From assembly GCA_038744685.1 (NCBI GenBank), contig JBCDMB010000013.1, positions 1 to 64,000 of the forward strand: a DNA stretch of 64,000 nt, in the 5' to 3' direction. How positions within the stretch are numbered: the stretch's first letter is position 1; each line of letters begins with the position of its first letter. Source of the DNA: Verrucomicrobiota bacterium. Lineage in GTDB: Bacteria; Verrucomicrobiota; Verrucomicrobiia; Opitutales; Puniceicoccaceae. Positions 1 to 8,326 of the stretch are shown in pieces. The notes beneath the pieces are model-generated. The model was not told the DNA's origin and made no database searches. It saw only the letters and a program-made list of their open reading frames with translations. The position numbers and the translations under genes are program-made.

Positions 1-47
1 ATCGAAATCGGGTCTCGAACACCCTCGATAGCGATTCCGATTTCGAT
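1..47. repeat. Inverted repeat at left edge
   Basis: Bases 1-11 (ATCGAAATCGG) are the reverse complement of bases 37-47 (CCGATTTCGAT), so the segment can fold into an 11-bp stem. It continues into further TTTCGA-rich low-complexity sequence. It may be the truncated end of a dispersed intergenic repeat; nothing to its left is visible. Confidence 0.5.
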
Positions 48-141
48 TTCGACCCCGGAAAACTATAACCTATTTGATTGGCGGAGTAGTAAGACTCAGC
101 AGAACCAGAAACCAAGGGCAACGCCCGGAAAACTCTAAAAA

Positions 142-1293
142 ATGAAACAGCACACCATCGGAATCATCATGAACGGCGTCACGGGACGCATGGGAACCAA
201 TCAGCATCTCTTGCGTTCGGTAGACGCAATCATCAAGCAAGGAGGTGTAAAGGTCAGTCCGACAGAGACAATCATGCCCGACCCTATCCTCGTAGGTCGG
301 AACGAGATAAAACTAAAGAAGCTCGTTGAGTCGACCAGTGTGGAAAAGTGGACCACCGACCTCGACTCCGTCATGAACGATCCCTCTTACTCGGTCTACT
401 TTGATGCTCAGAGCACTCTGCGGAGATTCGATGCCGTCAAAAAGGCAGCAGCAGCAGGAAAGCATGTCTATTGCGAGAAACCAACGGCTATCGAAACCAA
501 GGACGCTTATGAACTCTACAAAGTCTGCCGGGATGCGGGCGTAAAGAACGGCGTGGTTCAGGACAAACTTTGGCTGCCCGGTCTCCTCAAATGCAAGCGC
601 CTCATGGAAAACGGATTCTTTGGTGAGATCCTTTCCGTTCGCGGCGAATTTGGATACTGGGTATTCGAAGGGCACACCATCCCGGCACAACGCCCTTCGT
701 GGAACTACCGCAAGGAAGATGGTGGAGGAATCATTGTCGACATGCTCTGCCATTGGCGTTACGTCATCGACAACCTTTTCGGTAAGGTAAAAAGCGTTTC
801 CTGTTTGGCAGCCACCCACATACCGGAGCGGATTGACGAGGAAGGTAAACCTTATTCCTGCACAGCGGATGATTCTGCCTACTCAACCTTCGAGTTGGAG
901 AACGGTGTAGTCTGTCATTTCAACTCGTCGTGGAACGTCCGGGTGCGTCGTGACGATCTTCTCACCCTCCAAGTGGACGGAACGAAGGGCAGTGCAGTAG
1001 TCGGTCTACGGGACGTTTGGACCCAGCACTACGGCAATACTCCAAGACCCGTGTGGAATCCCGATATCCCGCAGCCAATTCCGTTCTTCGACACCTGGCA
1101 GAAGGTTCCCGAGCAGGAGGATCACGACAATGCATTCAAAGCCCAATGGGAACTGTTCCTGAGGCACGTGGCTCTCGACGAACCTTTCCCATGGGATCTT
1201 CTCGAAGGAGCAAAAGGCGTGCAACTGGCTGAGCTCGGGCTGCAAAGTTCTCAGGAACGGAAATGGATCGAAGTACCTGGACTCGACGCCTAG
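142..1293 (+). CDS. Gfo/Idh/MocA family NAD(P)-dependent oxidoreductase
   Basis: The 383-residue protein has an N-terminal Rossmann fold with a glycine-rich loop at residues 6-18 (GVTGRMG) and the family signature EKP at residues 112-114, whose lysine normally takes part in catalysis. A Gfo/Idh/MocA C-terminal domain follows, with the D-x3-H pattern (D200, H204) that usually shapes the sugar-binding site. There is no signal peptide, so it should act in the cytoplasm on a sugar, inositol or sugar acid using NAD(P). It lies 96 bp before an SDR gene on the same strand, which suggests two consecutive oxidation steps on one carbohydrate. The substrate cannot be read from the sequence. A second, shorter family member lies at 50850. 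Confidence 0.88.
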   Translation: MKQHTIGIIMNGVTGRMGTNQHLLRSVDAIIKQGGVKVSPTETIMPDPILVGRNEIKLKKLVESTSVEKWTTDLDSVMNDPSYSVYFDAQSTLRRFDAVKKAAAAGKHVYCEKPTAIETKDAYELYKVCRDAGVKNGVVQDKLWLPGLLKCKRLMENGFFGEILSVRGEFGYWVFEGHTIPAQRPSWNYRKEDGGGIIVDMLCHWRYVIDNLFGKVKSVSCLAATHIPERIDEEGKPYSCTADDSAYSTFELENGVVCHFNSSWNVRVRRDDLLTLQVDGTKGSAVVGLRDVWTQHYGNTPRPVWNPDIPQPIPFFDTWQKVPEQEDHDNAFKAQWELFLRHVALDEPFPWDLLEGAKGVQLAELGLQSSQERKWIEVPGLDA

Positions 1294-1389
1294 TGACTCA
1301 TCTTGCTAGGCTATCCGAGTCCGGTGATTGCAACTCTGCCGATCAAACAACTGCGAGAACAAGCAAAACGGTAGCAATACCTCACGAAA

Positions 1390-2178
1390 ATGACTAACCA
1401 AGAACCAAGGCGACCGGTCGCGCTAGTAACTGGAGGATCCCGAGGCATCGGATTTGGCTGTGCCAAAGCACTCGCTGATCTCGGCTTCGACATTGCGATC
1501 AATGGTATGCGAGATGAAGCAGCGGTAAGGGATACGATCGGCGAACTGAAAGCACTCGGCATTAGCGTTCTCTACTGCCAAGGCGACATCGGCTCAGCCG
1601 AAGCGCGATCTGAAATGATTCAGAAAATCCGCAATCACTTTGGTAGACTCAATGTCCTTGTGAACAACGCTGGAGTGGCTCCGAAAGAGCGAAAAGACAT
1701 TCTCGAGGCTTCGGAAGAGAGTTTTGAATATGTCGTAAGCACCAACTTGAAGGGCCCTTACTTCCTCACTCAAGCGGTGGCCAATTGGATGGTGGAGCAG
1801 AAATCAGAGTATCCAGAAGATTTCTTTTCCATCATAAACGTCGGATCGATTTCCGCTACCGTGGCCTCCGTGAATCGAGGCGAGTACTGTGTAGCTAAAG
1901 CCGGTATCGCAATGATGACTGCCTTATTTGCCGCCCGCCTCGGCGAATACTACATTCCTGTCTACGAAGTTCGTCCCGGCGTTACCAAAACCGATATGAC
2001 CAGCGGGGTTACGGAAAAATACGATAAACTCATAGAAGACGGTCTCTGCGTCACTCCCCGTTGGGGTTTTCCTGAAGATGTTGGGAAAGCAGTCGCCAGT
2101 CTAGCCACTGCTCAGTTTCCCTATTCGACCGGCCAGGCGATCCATATCGACGGAGGCTTAACGCTTCCAAGACTCTAG
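1390..2178 (+). CDS. SDR family oxidoreductase, 3-ketoacyl-ACP reductase type
   Basis: A classical short-chain dehydrogenase of 262 residues, the usual length. The cofactor loop TGGSRGIG is at residues 14-21, NNAG at 92-95, the catalytic serine region near residues 152-154, and the Y-x3-K pair at Y166 and K170. The C-terminus ends in the common GGxxxP-type tail. It is cytoplasmic. Automated pipelines often name such proteins FabG, but the pairing with a Gfo/Idh/MocA gene and the surrounding carbohydrate island favour a sugar or sugar-acid dehydrogenase. Its stop is 46 bp from the stop of the converging regulator gene, with no obvious terminator between them. Confidence 0.88.
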   Translation: MTNQEPRRPVALVTGGSRGIGFGCAKALADLGFDIAINGMRDEAAVRDTIGELKALGISVLYCQGDIGSAEARSEMIQKIRNHFGRLNVLVNNAGVAPKERKDILEASEESFEYVVSTNLKGPYFLTQAVANWMVEQKSEYPEDFFSIINVGSISATVASVNRGEYCVAKAGIAMMTALFAARLGEYYIPVYEVRPGVTKTDMTSGVTEKYDKLIEDGLCVTPRWGFPEDVGKAVASLATAQFPYSTGQAIHIDGGLTLPRL

Positions 2179-2224
2179 ACCAAGCCCTTCTCGAAACACG
2201 AAAGACTAAACCCGGAATCGAAAC

Positions 2225-3379
2225 TCAGAAATTATCCCCATCTGTCCTCTTCTTGAGGTAGTCTTCAACTGAATGCCCCTCAGCCTTGAGGAAGACACTC
2301 TGAAGATGTCGAAGCGAGGAAAACCCGGCCTTAACCGCTAGGTCGAAGGTGTCGCCATATAAATTATTGTCGACCAGGTATTTTACGTTACGCAGCTTTT
2401 CGTTGATGAGGAACTGCCTCAGGGTACAACCAAGCTCACTCTTTATTGCATTCTCGAGGGTCCGACGCGAGCAACCAACAGCGTCTGCGATTTCGTCAAT
2501 AGAATGCAATTCTCGAGAGTTCTCTTTGATCTGCCGCACCGCTGAAGACAGCCGTGGATCTCTACAGTGAAGAATATTGGTGGAGTCTCTTTCAAACAGC
2601 TTCACACCTTGGATAGAGAAATCGATATCGTCCTCTCCCGCCCTATTTTCCAGTAAAGCGTGAAGGGTCTTCATGGTCACCATACCATGCTTGCTATTAT
2701 TGTATTGGTAACTGCTTAACGATACATCGTGAAACTGAGCTGCTCTGCTGTTTCTCACACTGATGATAGCAATGTCCTGCGGGATTCGAAATCCAACCCG
2801 GTCACATGCCTGGTAAACAAACGGGTAGAAATCATCATTATCGATGAGTAGCCCTAGTGGAGCTGTATGGGATTTTAGCCACTTACAAAACTCTTTGGTT
2901 AAATTCTCCTCTTCCGAAAGATTCGGATGCTGCTCCATGAAGAAACTGGAGGCTCGTTTACAAAGCTCCAGTGAGCGCTTTTGTATCACCGACCACTTGA
3001 TCTCAGCGAAATAGGCATTGGCCGAACCAAGATAAGCAATTTCCTCCACCCCCAAACTCGCAAGGTAATTCGTGGCATGGATGCCAATCTCGGCATGATC
3101 GCGGTAAACCCTCGGGACCGAGGAATCATCACACTCACTGGAAATATTCACCAATGCCATCTTAAGCTTCTTCGCCATCGCAACAGCTTTGGGAGTCGTC
3201 AGGGCAACAATCGCTCCGTCGCCATCCCATTTGGCCAATTCTCTTAGTCCCCGCTCATCAGATTCGGCAAAGAAACGAAAGTCGAAAACAGGATTCTCGC
3301 GCGCATAGGCAAGGATACCCTTGGTGATGTGGGTATTTACCGAGTCTATGTAAGGGAATGCCAGTGCGATTCGGAACAT
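2225..3379 (-). CDS. XylR-like AraC family transcriptional regulator
   Basis: The 384-residue protein has two parts. Residues 1 to about 260 resemble the LacI/periplasmic-binding-protein sensor fold, with stretches such as WDGDGAIVAL and LGLLIDNDDF. Residues about 275-375 form an AraC-type double helix-turn-helix, seen as IDEIADAVGCSRRTLE and a second FDLAVKAGFSSLRHL. This layout is that of the E. coli xylose activator XylR: the sensor binds a sugar and the DNA domain activates catabolic genes. It lies downstream of, and on the same strand as, the large secreted protein at 3689-6529, with a 309-bp gap, so it probably has its own promoter. The ligand is unknown. Confidence 0.85.
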   Translation of the reverse strand: MFRIALAFPYIDSVNTHITKGILAYARENPVFDFRFFAESDERGLRELAKWDGDGAIVALTTPKAVAMAKKLKMALVNISSECDDSSVPRVYRDHAEIGIHATNYLASLGVEEIAYLGSANAYFAEIKWSVIQKRSLELCKRASSFFMEQHPNLSEEENLTKEFCKWLKSHTAPLGLLIDNDDFYPFVYQACDRVGFRIPQDIAIISVRNSRAAQFHDVSLSSYQYNNSKHGMVTMKTLHALLENRAGEDDIDFSIQGVKLFERDSTNILHCRDPRLSSAVRQIKENSRELHSIDEIADAVGCSRRTLENAIKSELGCTLRQFLINEKLRNVKYLVDNNLYGDTFDLAVKAGFSSLRHLQSVFLKAEGHSVEDYLKKRTDGDNF

Positions 3380-3688
3380 AAGCGGAGTGAGAGAAAAGTG
3401 ACAAGAAAGCTAGGATTCCAAAAGGTTCTTTAGTTAACACCAATTCCTACCCAACCTACAAGAGGTTTATCTCAGCATACTCGTCAGTGCTACTTTGACT
3501 GGCCTTCCATTTTTAAACAGAACTAGACTTATCAGGACATACCGAAGCGGGAATAAATCACAATTGATTTCACTCAAAAACAACCTCGCTAGCATCGATT
3601 TAGAAACAGCTGCTCTGGCGGCTGAAAAATACACCTATGCCTCCACGACAGACTAATGCGCCCCGAAATTCCGTATAGTTTTGTGCTT
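3380..3688. other. Intergenic region upstream of regulator, 309 bp
   Basis: This stretch separates two minus-strand genes and must hold the promoter of the regulator at 2225-3379. I see no coding sequence, no REP unit and no convincing terminator. It contains AT-rich sequence with a CAATTG core near 3562, but no operator can be assigned. Confidence 0.4.
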
Positions 3689-6529
3689 TCACCGATGAAC
3701 AGACATCTCTTGAAAGTGAGCCCATCCCGCCTCAGTAGCCCGGTCTTCCGAGACACCTCTCAAAACAACCCGGTGTTGTCCCGCTGGGATTGAAATACTA
3801 TCCATTCCATCGACTAGTACAGGTACTTTCTCCCCGCCCCAAGGATAGTGAAGTGATGCATCTTCTCCAAGACTAGAAAGACTAAGCTCTACAGGCTCAC
3901 TACCAGTATTGACAATAAGGGTATAGCACTCCTCTCCGAGACATACCGTTAGTCCCGTGAGGGATTTCCCTACGAAACGACTTACGTTTGCTCCAATATC
4001 CGAACTCCCAACGGCTACTTCCAAAATCGCGTAGTAAGGGTCCGCAGGCTCGAACTGAAGCAGCTCGGAGTTCGAGGCATTGGTTTTCCCCCGCTCGCTT
4101 ATCGGTTCGTCCGAAGGCCTTGTCGAGTAAATGATCTCGAGCTGCGGAGCATTGAAAGACTCCGACTCCACCGTGCGAACAGAATTGAAGTTGTTTTCCA
4201 GAATCTCGATTTCGAGAGAACCGAACGACCATGCGTTCAGAGATAGCTCCTCGTAAGGAACGTAGTGACGAATCTTTGCTGATAGTCCCACTTCAAACGC
4301 ATCCTGCTTTCCGTCGGGAGCAATCTCGACCAAACCGAAGACACGGTCCCGGATGGCAATCCAAATCTGCAGACCCTCCCAAGGTGCTTTCGGACCCTTA
4401 CGCGAAGAACCATAAGCGTGCATCTGATACCGTGTCTGGACCGCACTCCAGTCCTTGCCCATCGAAACACTGCTCTCATCGTCGGTTGTCAGATAAACCC
4501 AATTCGGCCGCTTGTGGCGATCCTCCGGAGTTGTCTCAACAAAGGCCCGCGGCATGACATGCCACCACATTGCCTCCAGAGGAAAATCAGTAGTCTCAAA
4601 ATCCTCTCGAATGGTCATCGCTCCCATGATGGTGGCCTTTCCTGGCTCAGTATCGGAGGGCTCCCTTAAAGTCGCAGCGTAACTAAAACGATCAAAGCGA
4701 CCTCGCGGCCCCTGAATGTTGCGGTCATAAATCGAGTAGTCGTTCGGCGGGTTCTCCGCTACAACGGTAGAGTCATACCACATAGCATCCCGTGGGTAGA
4801 GCGAAGCGCCGTCCAGCGCAATTTCGCGGTCCAAAATACTGCGTTCATAGGGGTTTTCAGTCAGCGCAACCACTGATTCTCCCCCATATCCCTTTCCGAT
4901 CCAATCCTGCTTCCACGAAGGATGAGTCCATATATCTGAAACGTTTCCCGGCTCAGTTGTTAAGGCCGCGTACCACTCTGTGCCTTTCAGCAAATCCAAA
5001 ACACTTTCATCCCCGGTCAGATGGTAATAATCGGTCAAAAATTTCGTATCTGCGACATGGTAACCAGCACTTTCGTTTTGGCCACCGATGTAAGAAAACC
5101 CTCCGTCCGGGTAAAGGTTCTCCCGCTGCGCATAAACAAGGAACTGGGCCGTATCGAGTGACTCCTGATCGTCGAGGTAGAGCCCACTGGAGAGAAGGAT
5201 GTTAGCCACCCCCAAATCCCGGTTGGCGTAACGGCCCATGCGAAAGTGCCCTTCCTGTCGTTTTCCAAATTCGTCGAGCCAAAAAGACCGGACTTGCTCG
5301 GCCATTTGATCCCATTTGGCCTCGTCTTCCGGAAGTAGGAGGTCGGGAAAGGTTTCTTTGGTTTTGTACATGGCCTCGACCATTGGACCAATGGCGAAGA
5401 AGTCGTTGGTGACCGATTGGTATTGATGCCCATGCGTTGAGTGGGCGTCGACATAAGCGTGGATGCGCCGGAAGAGCCGCTTCAGCAACTCCGGATCGCC
5501 TTGGTATTGGCTTTGCGGATGCGTCAACAACCAATAATAAAGGTTCATGTTGGCCGCTTCCTTCCGGGACATCGTCCGGTCAAACGGTTTGAAGTCCGGC
5601 GTGCTCTTTTGAAAGTATTTGTCCGGCTTCCCCATTTGCTCTTCCACCCACTCGTAGATCGCGTCGAGGTAAGGGTTGTTCTCCGGAGTTTTGAGCGGCA
5701 TCAGTAGGGTATCGCTGAGCTCGGGTTCGGAACGGGGATAAATCCGCTGGTCTAATGCTGTGTCGATTTCATCGAGTAAAATTTCGTATTCCTCCTGAAG
5801 AAAGGCTTGGCCCGCTTGCTTTGCCCTCTCCAAATCCAACTCCAGAACCGCTTTCTTTTGCCGCTCCCTTTCGTTGTTCTCCGGAAGCCGTTCCACCTCC
5901 GTCGAAAGCTTTTCGAACTTCTCGTTCAGCACCACAAGCTCGGGCGTGATCGTCTTGATCCTCACTCCGTCAAGCCGTATGTCACCCGAACCCGTAACTT
6001 CAAAACTGACTTTCAACGGCAGACCTTCCTCTCTCATACTAGACTCAAAGCTTAGCTCCCGCGTCTGCCATTCACGGAAGGGAAAGTCGGCCCCGTGAAA
6101 GGTTTCCGAAGCCAAAACCCGATCCCCCGTCTTAAGCTCGGCCGTAATCGTTGCCGGACTGTTGGCGTAACGGTAATAACCAAAACGCAACACGTAAGTC
6201 ATGTCATCGGCCATTTCGCCTTGAAGCTCCTGTTCGACGATTGCCCCGGCGGGATCGATCAAATAAAGGGAACGACCTCCCGCCAGATTCCCCGGCGACT
6301 GGTGCCATCGGTGATTCAGTCCGATCGAACCAGGCGAGTTTTTGGCTCCTTCGCCAATCACCACCTCGTGATTCTCGACGACCCAGCCATCGGGAACCCC
6401 GCCGCCCTGCATCCAAGTATCGCCGGGTAACTCAAAATCACCATTTTTCAAATGAAGAGGTTCAGCTGCTTGGCAGAAGTGAAAGATGAACAGGAGGGTC
6501 ACACATGAGAAGGAACGACGACAGATCAT
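3689..6529 (-). CDS. Secreted protein, unrecognised alpha/alpha-toroid lyase-like family, with N-terminal CBM-like domain
   Basis: The 946-residue protein begins with a signal peptide (cleavage near residue 21, after FHFCQA). Residues about 22-195 look like a jelly-roll carbohydrate-binding domain (NGDFELPGD at its start, SGDIRLDGVRI at its end). A charged helical linker follows, then a long alpha-helical region (about 290-590) and a beta-rich C-terminal half. This is the overall plan of many polysaccharide lyases. A striking shared signature, YDRNIQGPRGRF, lies near residue 600. Close relatives lie at 51840 and 54293, and a fossil copy near 56700. I cannot place it in a named PL family. Candidate catalytic residues are the N, H and Y of the segment with GGQNESAGYH. 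A XylR-like regulator follows it. Confidence 0.6.
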   Translation of the reverse strand: MICRRSFSCVTLLFIFHFCQAAEPLHLKNGDFELPGDTWMQGGGVPDGWVVENHEVVIGEGAKNSPGSIGLNHRWHQSPGNLAGGRSLYLIDPAGAIVEQELQGEMADDMTYVLRFGYYRYANSPATITAELKTGDRVLASETFHGADFPFREWQTRELSFESSMREEGLPLKVSFEVTGSGDIRLDGVRIKTITPELVVLNEKFEKLSTEVERLPENNERERQKKAVLELDLERAKQAGQAFLQEEYEILLDEIDTALDQRIYPRSEPELSDTLLMPLKTPENNPYLDAIYEWVEEQMGKPDKYFQKSTPDFKPFDRTMSRKEAANMNLYYWLLTHPQSQYQGDPELLKRLFRRIHAYVDAHSTHGHQYQSVTNDFFAIGPMVEAMYKTKETFPDLLLPEDEAKWDQMAEQVRSFWLDEFGKRQEGHFRMGRYANRDLGVANILLSSGLYLDDQESLDTAQFLVYAQRENLYPDGGFSYIGGQNESAGYHVADTKFLTDYYHLTGDESVLDLLKGTEWYAALTTEPGNVSDIWTHPSWKQDWIGKGYGGESVVALTENPYERSILDREIALDGASLYPRDAMWYDSTVVAENPPNDYSIYDRNIQGPRGRFDRFSYAATLREPSDTEPGKATIMGAMTIREDFETTDFPLEAMWWHVMPRAFVETTPEDRHKRPNWVYLTTDDESSVSMGKDWSAVQTRYQMHAYGSSRKGPKAPWEGLQIWIAIRDRVFGLVEIAPDGKQDAFEVGLSAKIRHYVPYEELSLNAWSFGSLEIEILENNFNSVRTVESESFNAPQLEIIYSTRPSDEPISERGKTNASNSELLQFEPADPYYAILEVAVGSSDIGANVSRFVGKSLTGLTVCLGEECYTLIVNTGSEPVELSLSSLGEDASLHYPWGGEKVPVLVDGMDSISIPAGQHRVVLRGVSEDRATEAGWAHFQEMSVHR

Positions 6530-6883
6530 TTTACTGAATATAAGGGGGATCGGAGGATGAACTGATCATCTCCCCAGCGGATCAGGAACTCTTGGCTAGT
6601 CAGTATGGAACCTTAGAGGCATGGTTCAAACAAAGTAGAACCGTCGCTGGAATACGGAGGAAAAGCACTCACACATTTACGAAAACGACATCCAAACCGC
6701 GAAATCGAGAAATTCGCATCTAAGTCTGACTTTTCGTATTTATGAGGTTTTCTTCACCGGAAAGAGAATGCGTTTTCATTCCAGTAGTCAAAACGAAGAG
6801 ACCAACATAACTCTTGTGTCCAGGATGTCTAGAGGTCCCGGCGTTTAGATCTCAAATTGGTATTGAGCCCTAGAATCCCCAAA
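6530..6883. promoter_or_regulatory. Divergent promoter region with conserved upstream motif
   Basis: The 354-bp gap separates the minus-strand lyase-like gene from the plus-strand PEP-CTERM gene, so it should hold two promoters. Bases 6710-6744 contain AAATTC, a 15-bp spacer and TTTTCGTATTTATG. The same arrangement with the same spacing occurs at 8171-8205, and its right half recurs at 50456-50469 on the other strand. In all three cases the motif lies about 120-140 bp before the start codon. A second CATTTACG-type element lies at about 6674. Function as an operator or promoter is inferred. Confidence 0.4.
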
Positions 6884-7669
6884 ATGAAAAAAAGTATATC
6901 CAAACCCAAAAAAATGAAAATGGCTTCCGCAGCATTGGCATCCATAGCGACTCTGACCGCAGCTACAACGGCGACAGCCGCCGTTTTCGTTTCGCCGTTT
7001 TCTACTCCACCCACTCCGCCTGATCGCAATGACATATTCGCTGCCGAGTTTATAGAAATTGACGGCTCCACAGACGCCAACCCAGAGTGGTCATTCTGGA
7101 ACGACCCGACAGGGAGCACGCAGGGAAATCGCTTCCTTCGGATAGCGATGGACCTTCGCACCACGGGCACTGCTCAATTTGATGTCAATGGTATCGGCCC
7201 TTCGCCAGGAGCCTACAACGTTTTAGGTTCGAACTCAACGTCGAACGGAGTCTTGACCCTTGATTCAGATGGTTGGGAAAACACTCTTACTGGTAGCAAC
7301 CAAGTGAATATTGGGAATGGAAACACGCGAACTCCTGAAAATGGATTTACGTCTGGCGGAATCGTAAATTGGGTTATGCTCCTCCCGGACAGCTCGTCCA
7401 TAGCAGCACCTGTTCAACCAGATAACGCAACGAACGAACGTGCTGTGGCTTTCGGTTTTTCATGGGAGGATAATAACAACAACAACATTGTTGATGGAGG
7501 TGATATTGTATCTGGACTCTACACGGTGACGGCCGACACATTTGCAGAAATGGATACCGTGGGTGAACTCAATGCGGCTGTAGCAGCAATCCCTGAACCA
7601 AACTTCGGATTCGCCGCAGTTCTTTTCTTCGCTTGCACTCTTGCGGTTCGTAGGCGCAGAAGTTTTTAA
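6884..7669 (+). CDS. PEP-CTERM sorting domain protein
   Basis: An exported protein of 261 residues. ATG at 6884 is preferred over an upstream TTG at 6857, because it gives a standard signal peptide: lysine-rich n-region (KKSISKPKK), hydrophobic core and an Ala-x-Ala cut near residue 31. The C-terminus carries the PEP-CTERM tail, made of the PEP motif (IPEPN), about 16 hydrophobic residues and a terminal RRRR cluster. Known biology: such tails are cut by an exosortase and tether proteins to the cell surface or matrix. No exosortase gene is in the window. The body is rich in Asn, Thr and Gly and has no recognisable catalytic domain. A strong terminator follows directly. Confidence 0.85.
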   Translation: MKKSISKPKKMKMASAALASIATLTAATTATAAVFVSPFSTPPTPPDRNDIFAAEFIEIDGSTDANPEWSFWNDPTGSTQGNRFLRIAMDLRTTGTAQFDVNGIGPSPGAYNVLGSNSTSNGVLTLDSDGWENTLTGSNQVNIGNGNTRTPENGFTSGGIVNWVMLLPDSSSIAAPVQPDNATNERAVAFGFSWEDNNNNNIVDGGDIVSGLYTVTADTFAEMDTVGELNAAVAAIPEPNFGFAAVLFFACTLAVRRRRSF

Positions 7670-7697
7670 GGAAAGACTTAGAAACCGTACTTTTGAT

Positions 7698-7730
7698 ACC
7701 GCATCCGGGTTTTCCCGGATGCGGTTTTTT
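7698..7730 (+). terminator. Strong rho-independent terminator
   Basis: A perfect 12-bp stem (ACCGCATCCGGG and its complement) with a TTTT loop is followed by a run of Ts (7725-7730). It begins 28 bases after the stop of the PEP-CTERM gene and closes that single-gene unit. Confidence 0.93.
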
Positions 7731-7983
7731 ACATGAAAAAAACGGGATGAGAGCTACCCATTGGATTAATCACTCTTTCCTGTATTCAAAACAAAACCTG
7801 CTGATCACTCTTTTCTACTTCTATCTTCAGTAGATGCCCAACCGCATACTCTCTTGTCTAAACGGATAACATCATCTCGATAGCGATGGATTTCTTGCCT
7901 TTTATTGTCTCCGCATCTTCTCAGCTACCTTCACACCCCATCAAGTGGAACAGTTTTCCGCACCCCGGCAATACACAACGTTA

Positions 7984-8158
7984 ACGGGCTTGGGACACGC
8001 CTAGTGCCCATTCGGGCGACTCCATGCCCTGTGGAGGACACGATATCTGCACGAACGTTTGGGTTAAGAATGGTGAGCTGCTTTTCTACGTTGATTGATC
8101 GGGCAGTTTCGACGAAAACCACCCATTGCCGAAGATGGGGTTCACTTCAGTAAAGGTT
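7984..8158 (+). pseudogene. Decayed fragment of a DUF5703-like glycoside hydrolase
   Basis: Read in the frame starting at 7984, the DNA encodes pieces such as WDTPSAHSGDSMPCGGHD, NVWVKNGELLFYVD and ENHPLPKMG, with an in-frame TGA after LLFYVD and a TAA just before the start. These pieces match, in order and spacing, the N-terminal pattern I know from DUF5703 proteins (W-x-S/TPS, SMPLGNGD, NVWV, GDLLFY, LLKLGR). DUF5703 proteins are putative glycoside hydrolases found in Bacteroidota and Verrucomicrobiota loci. Only about 58 codons remain and there is no start codon. The rest of the 657-bp gap (7670-8326) holds the terminator at 7698 and a conserved motif at 8171. The family match is from memory. 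Confidence 0.5.
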
Positions 8159-8170
8159 GAAGATCAGACC

Positions 8171-8205
8171 AAATTCATATTTGAGATCAGTTTTTCGCAT
8201 TTATG
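8171..8205 (+). promoter_or_regulatory. Conserved motif upstream of lyase operon
   Basis: The 35-bp element (AAATTC, 15-bp spacer, TTTTCGCATTTATG) copies the arrangement at 6710-6744; 24 of 35 positions agree and most differences are transitions. It lies 122 bp before the start of the heparinase-like gene. It probably is part of the promoter or a regulator site of this operon. Confidence 0.4.
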
Positions 8206-8326
8206 TCGTTCATGTCGTTTTAGTTACCCACCATCCTCTGCAGGGTCTATTGAGATTCTTACAGACTGGTTGCCGTTCGAAGACTTGGGCGGACACAACA
8301 AAAACCCTAAAAATTGAGACAGGAGC

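Noticed and set aside
1390-2178. Naming the SDR as fatty-acid FabG
   Set aside because: No fatty-acid genes are near; the neighbours are carbohydrate enzymes and SDR motifs alone do not fix the substrate.
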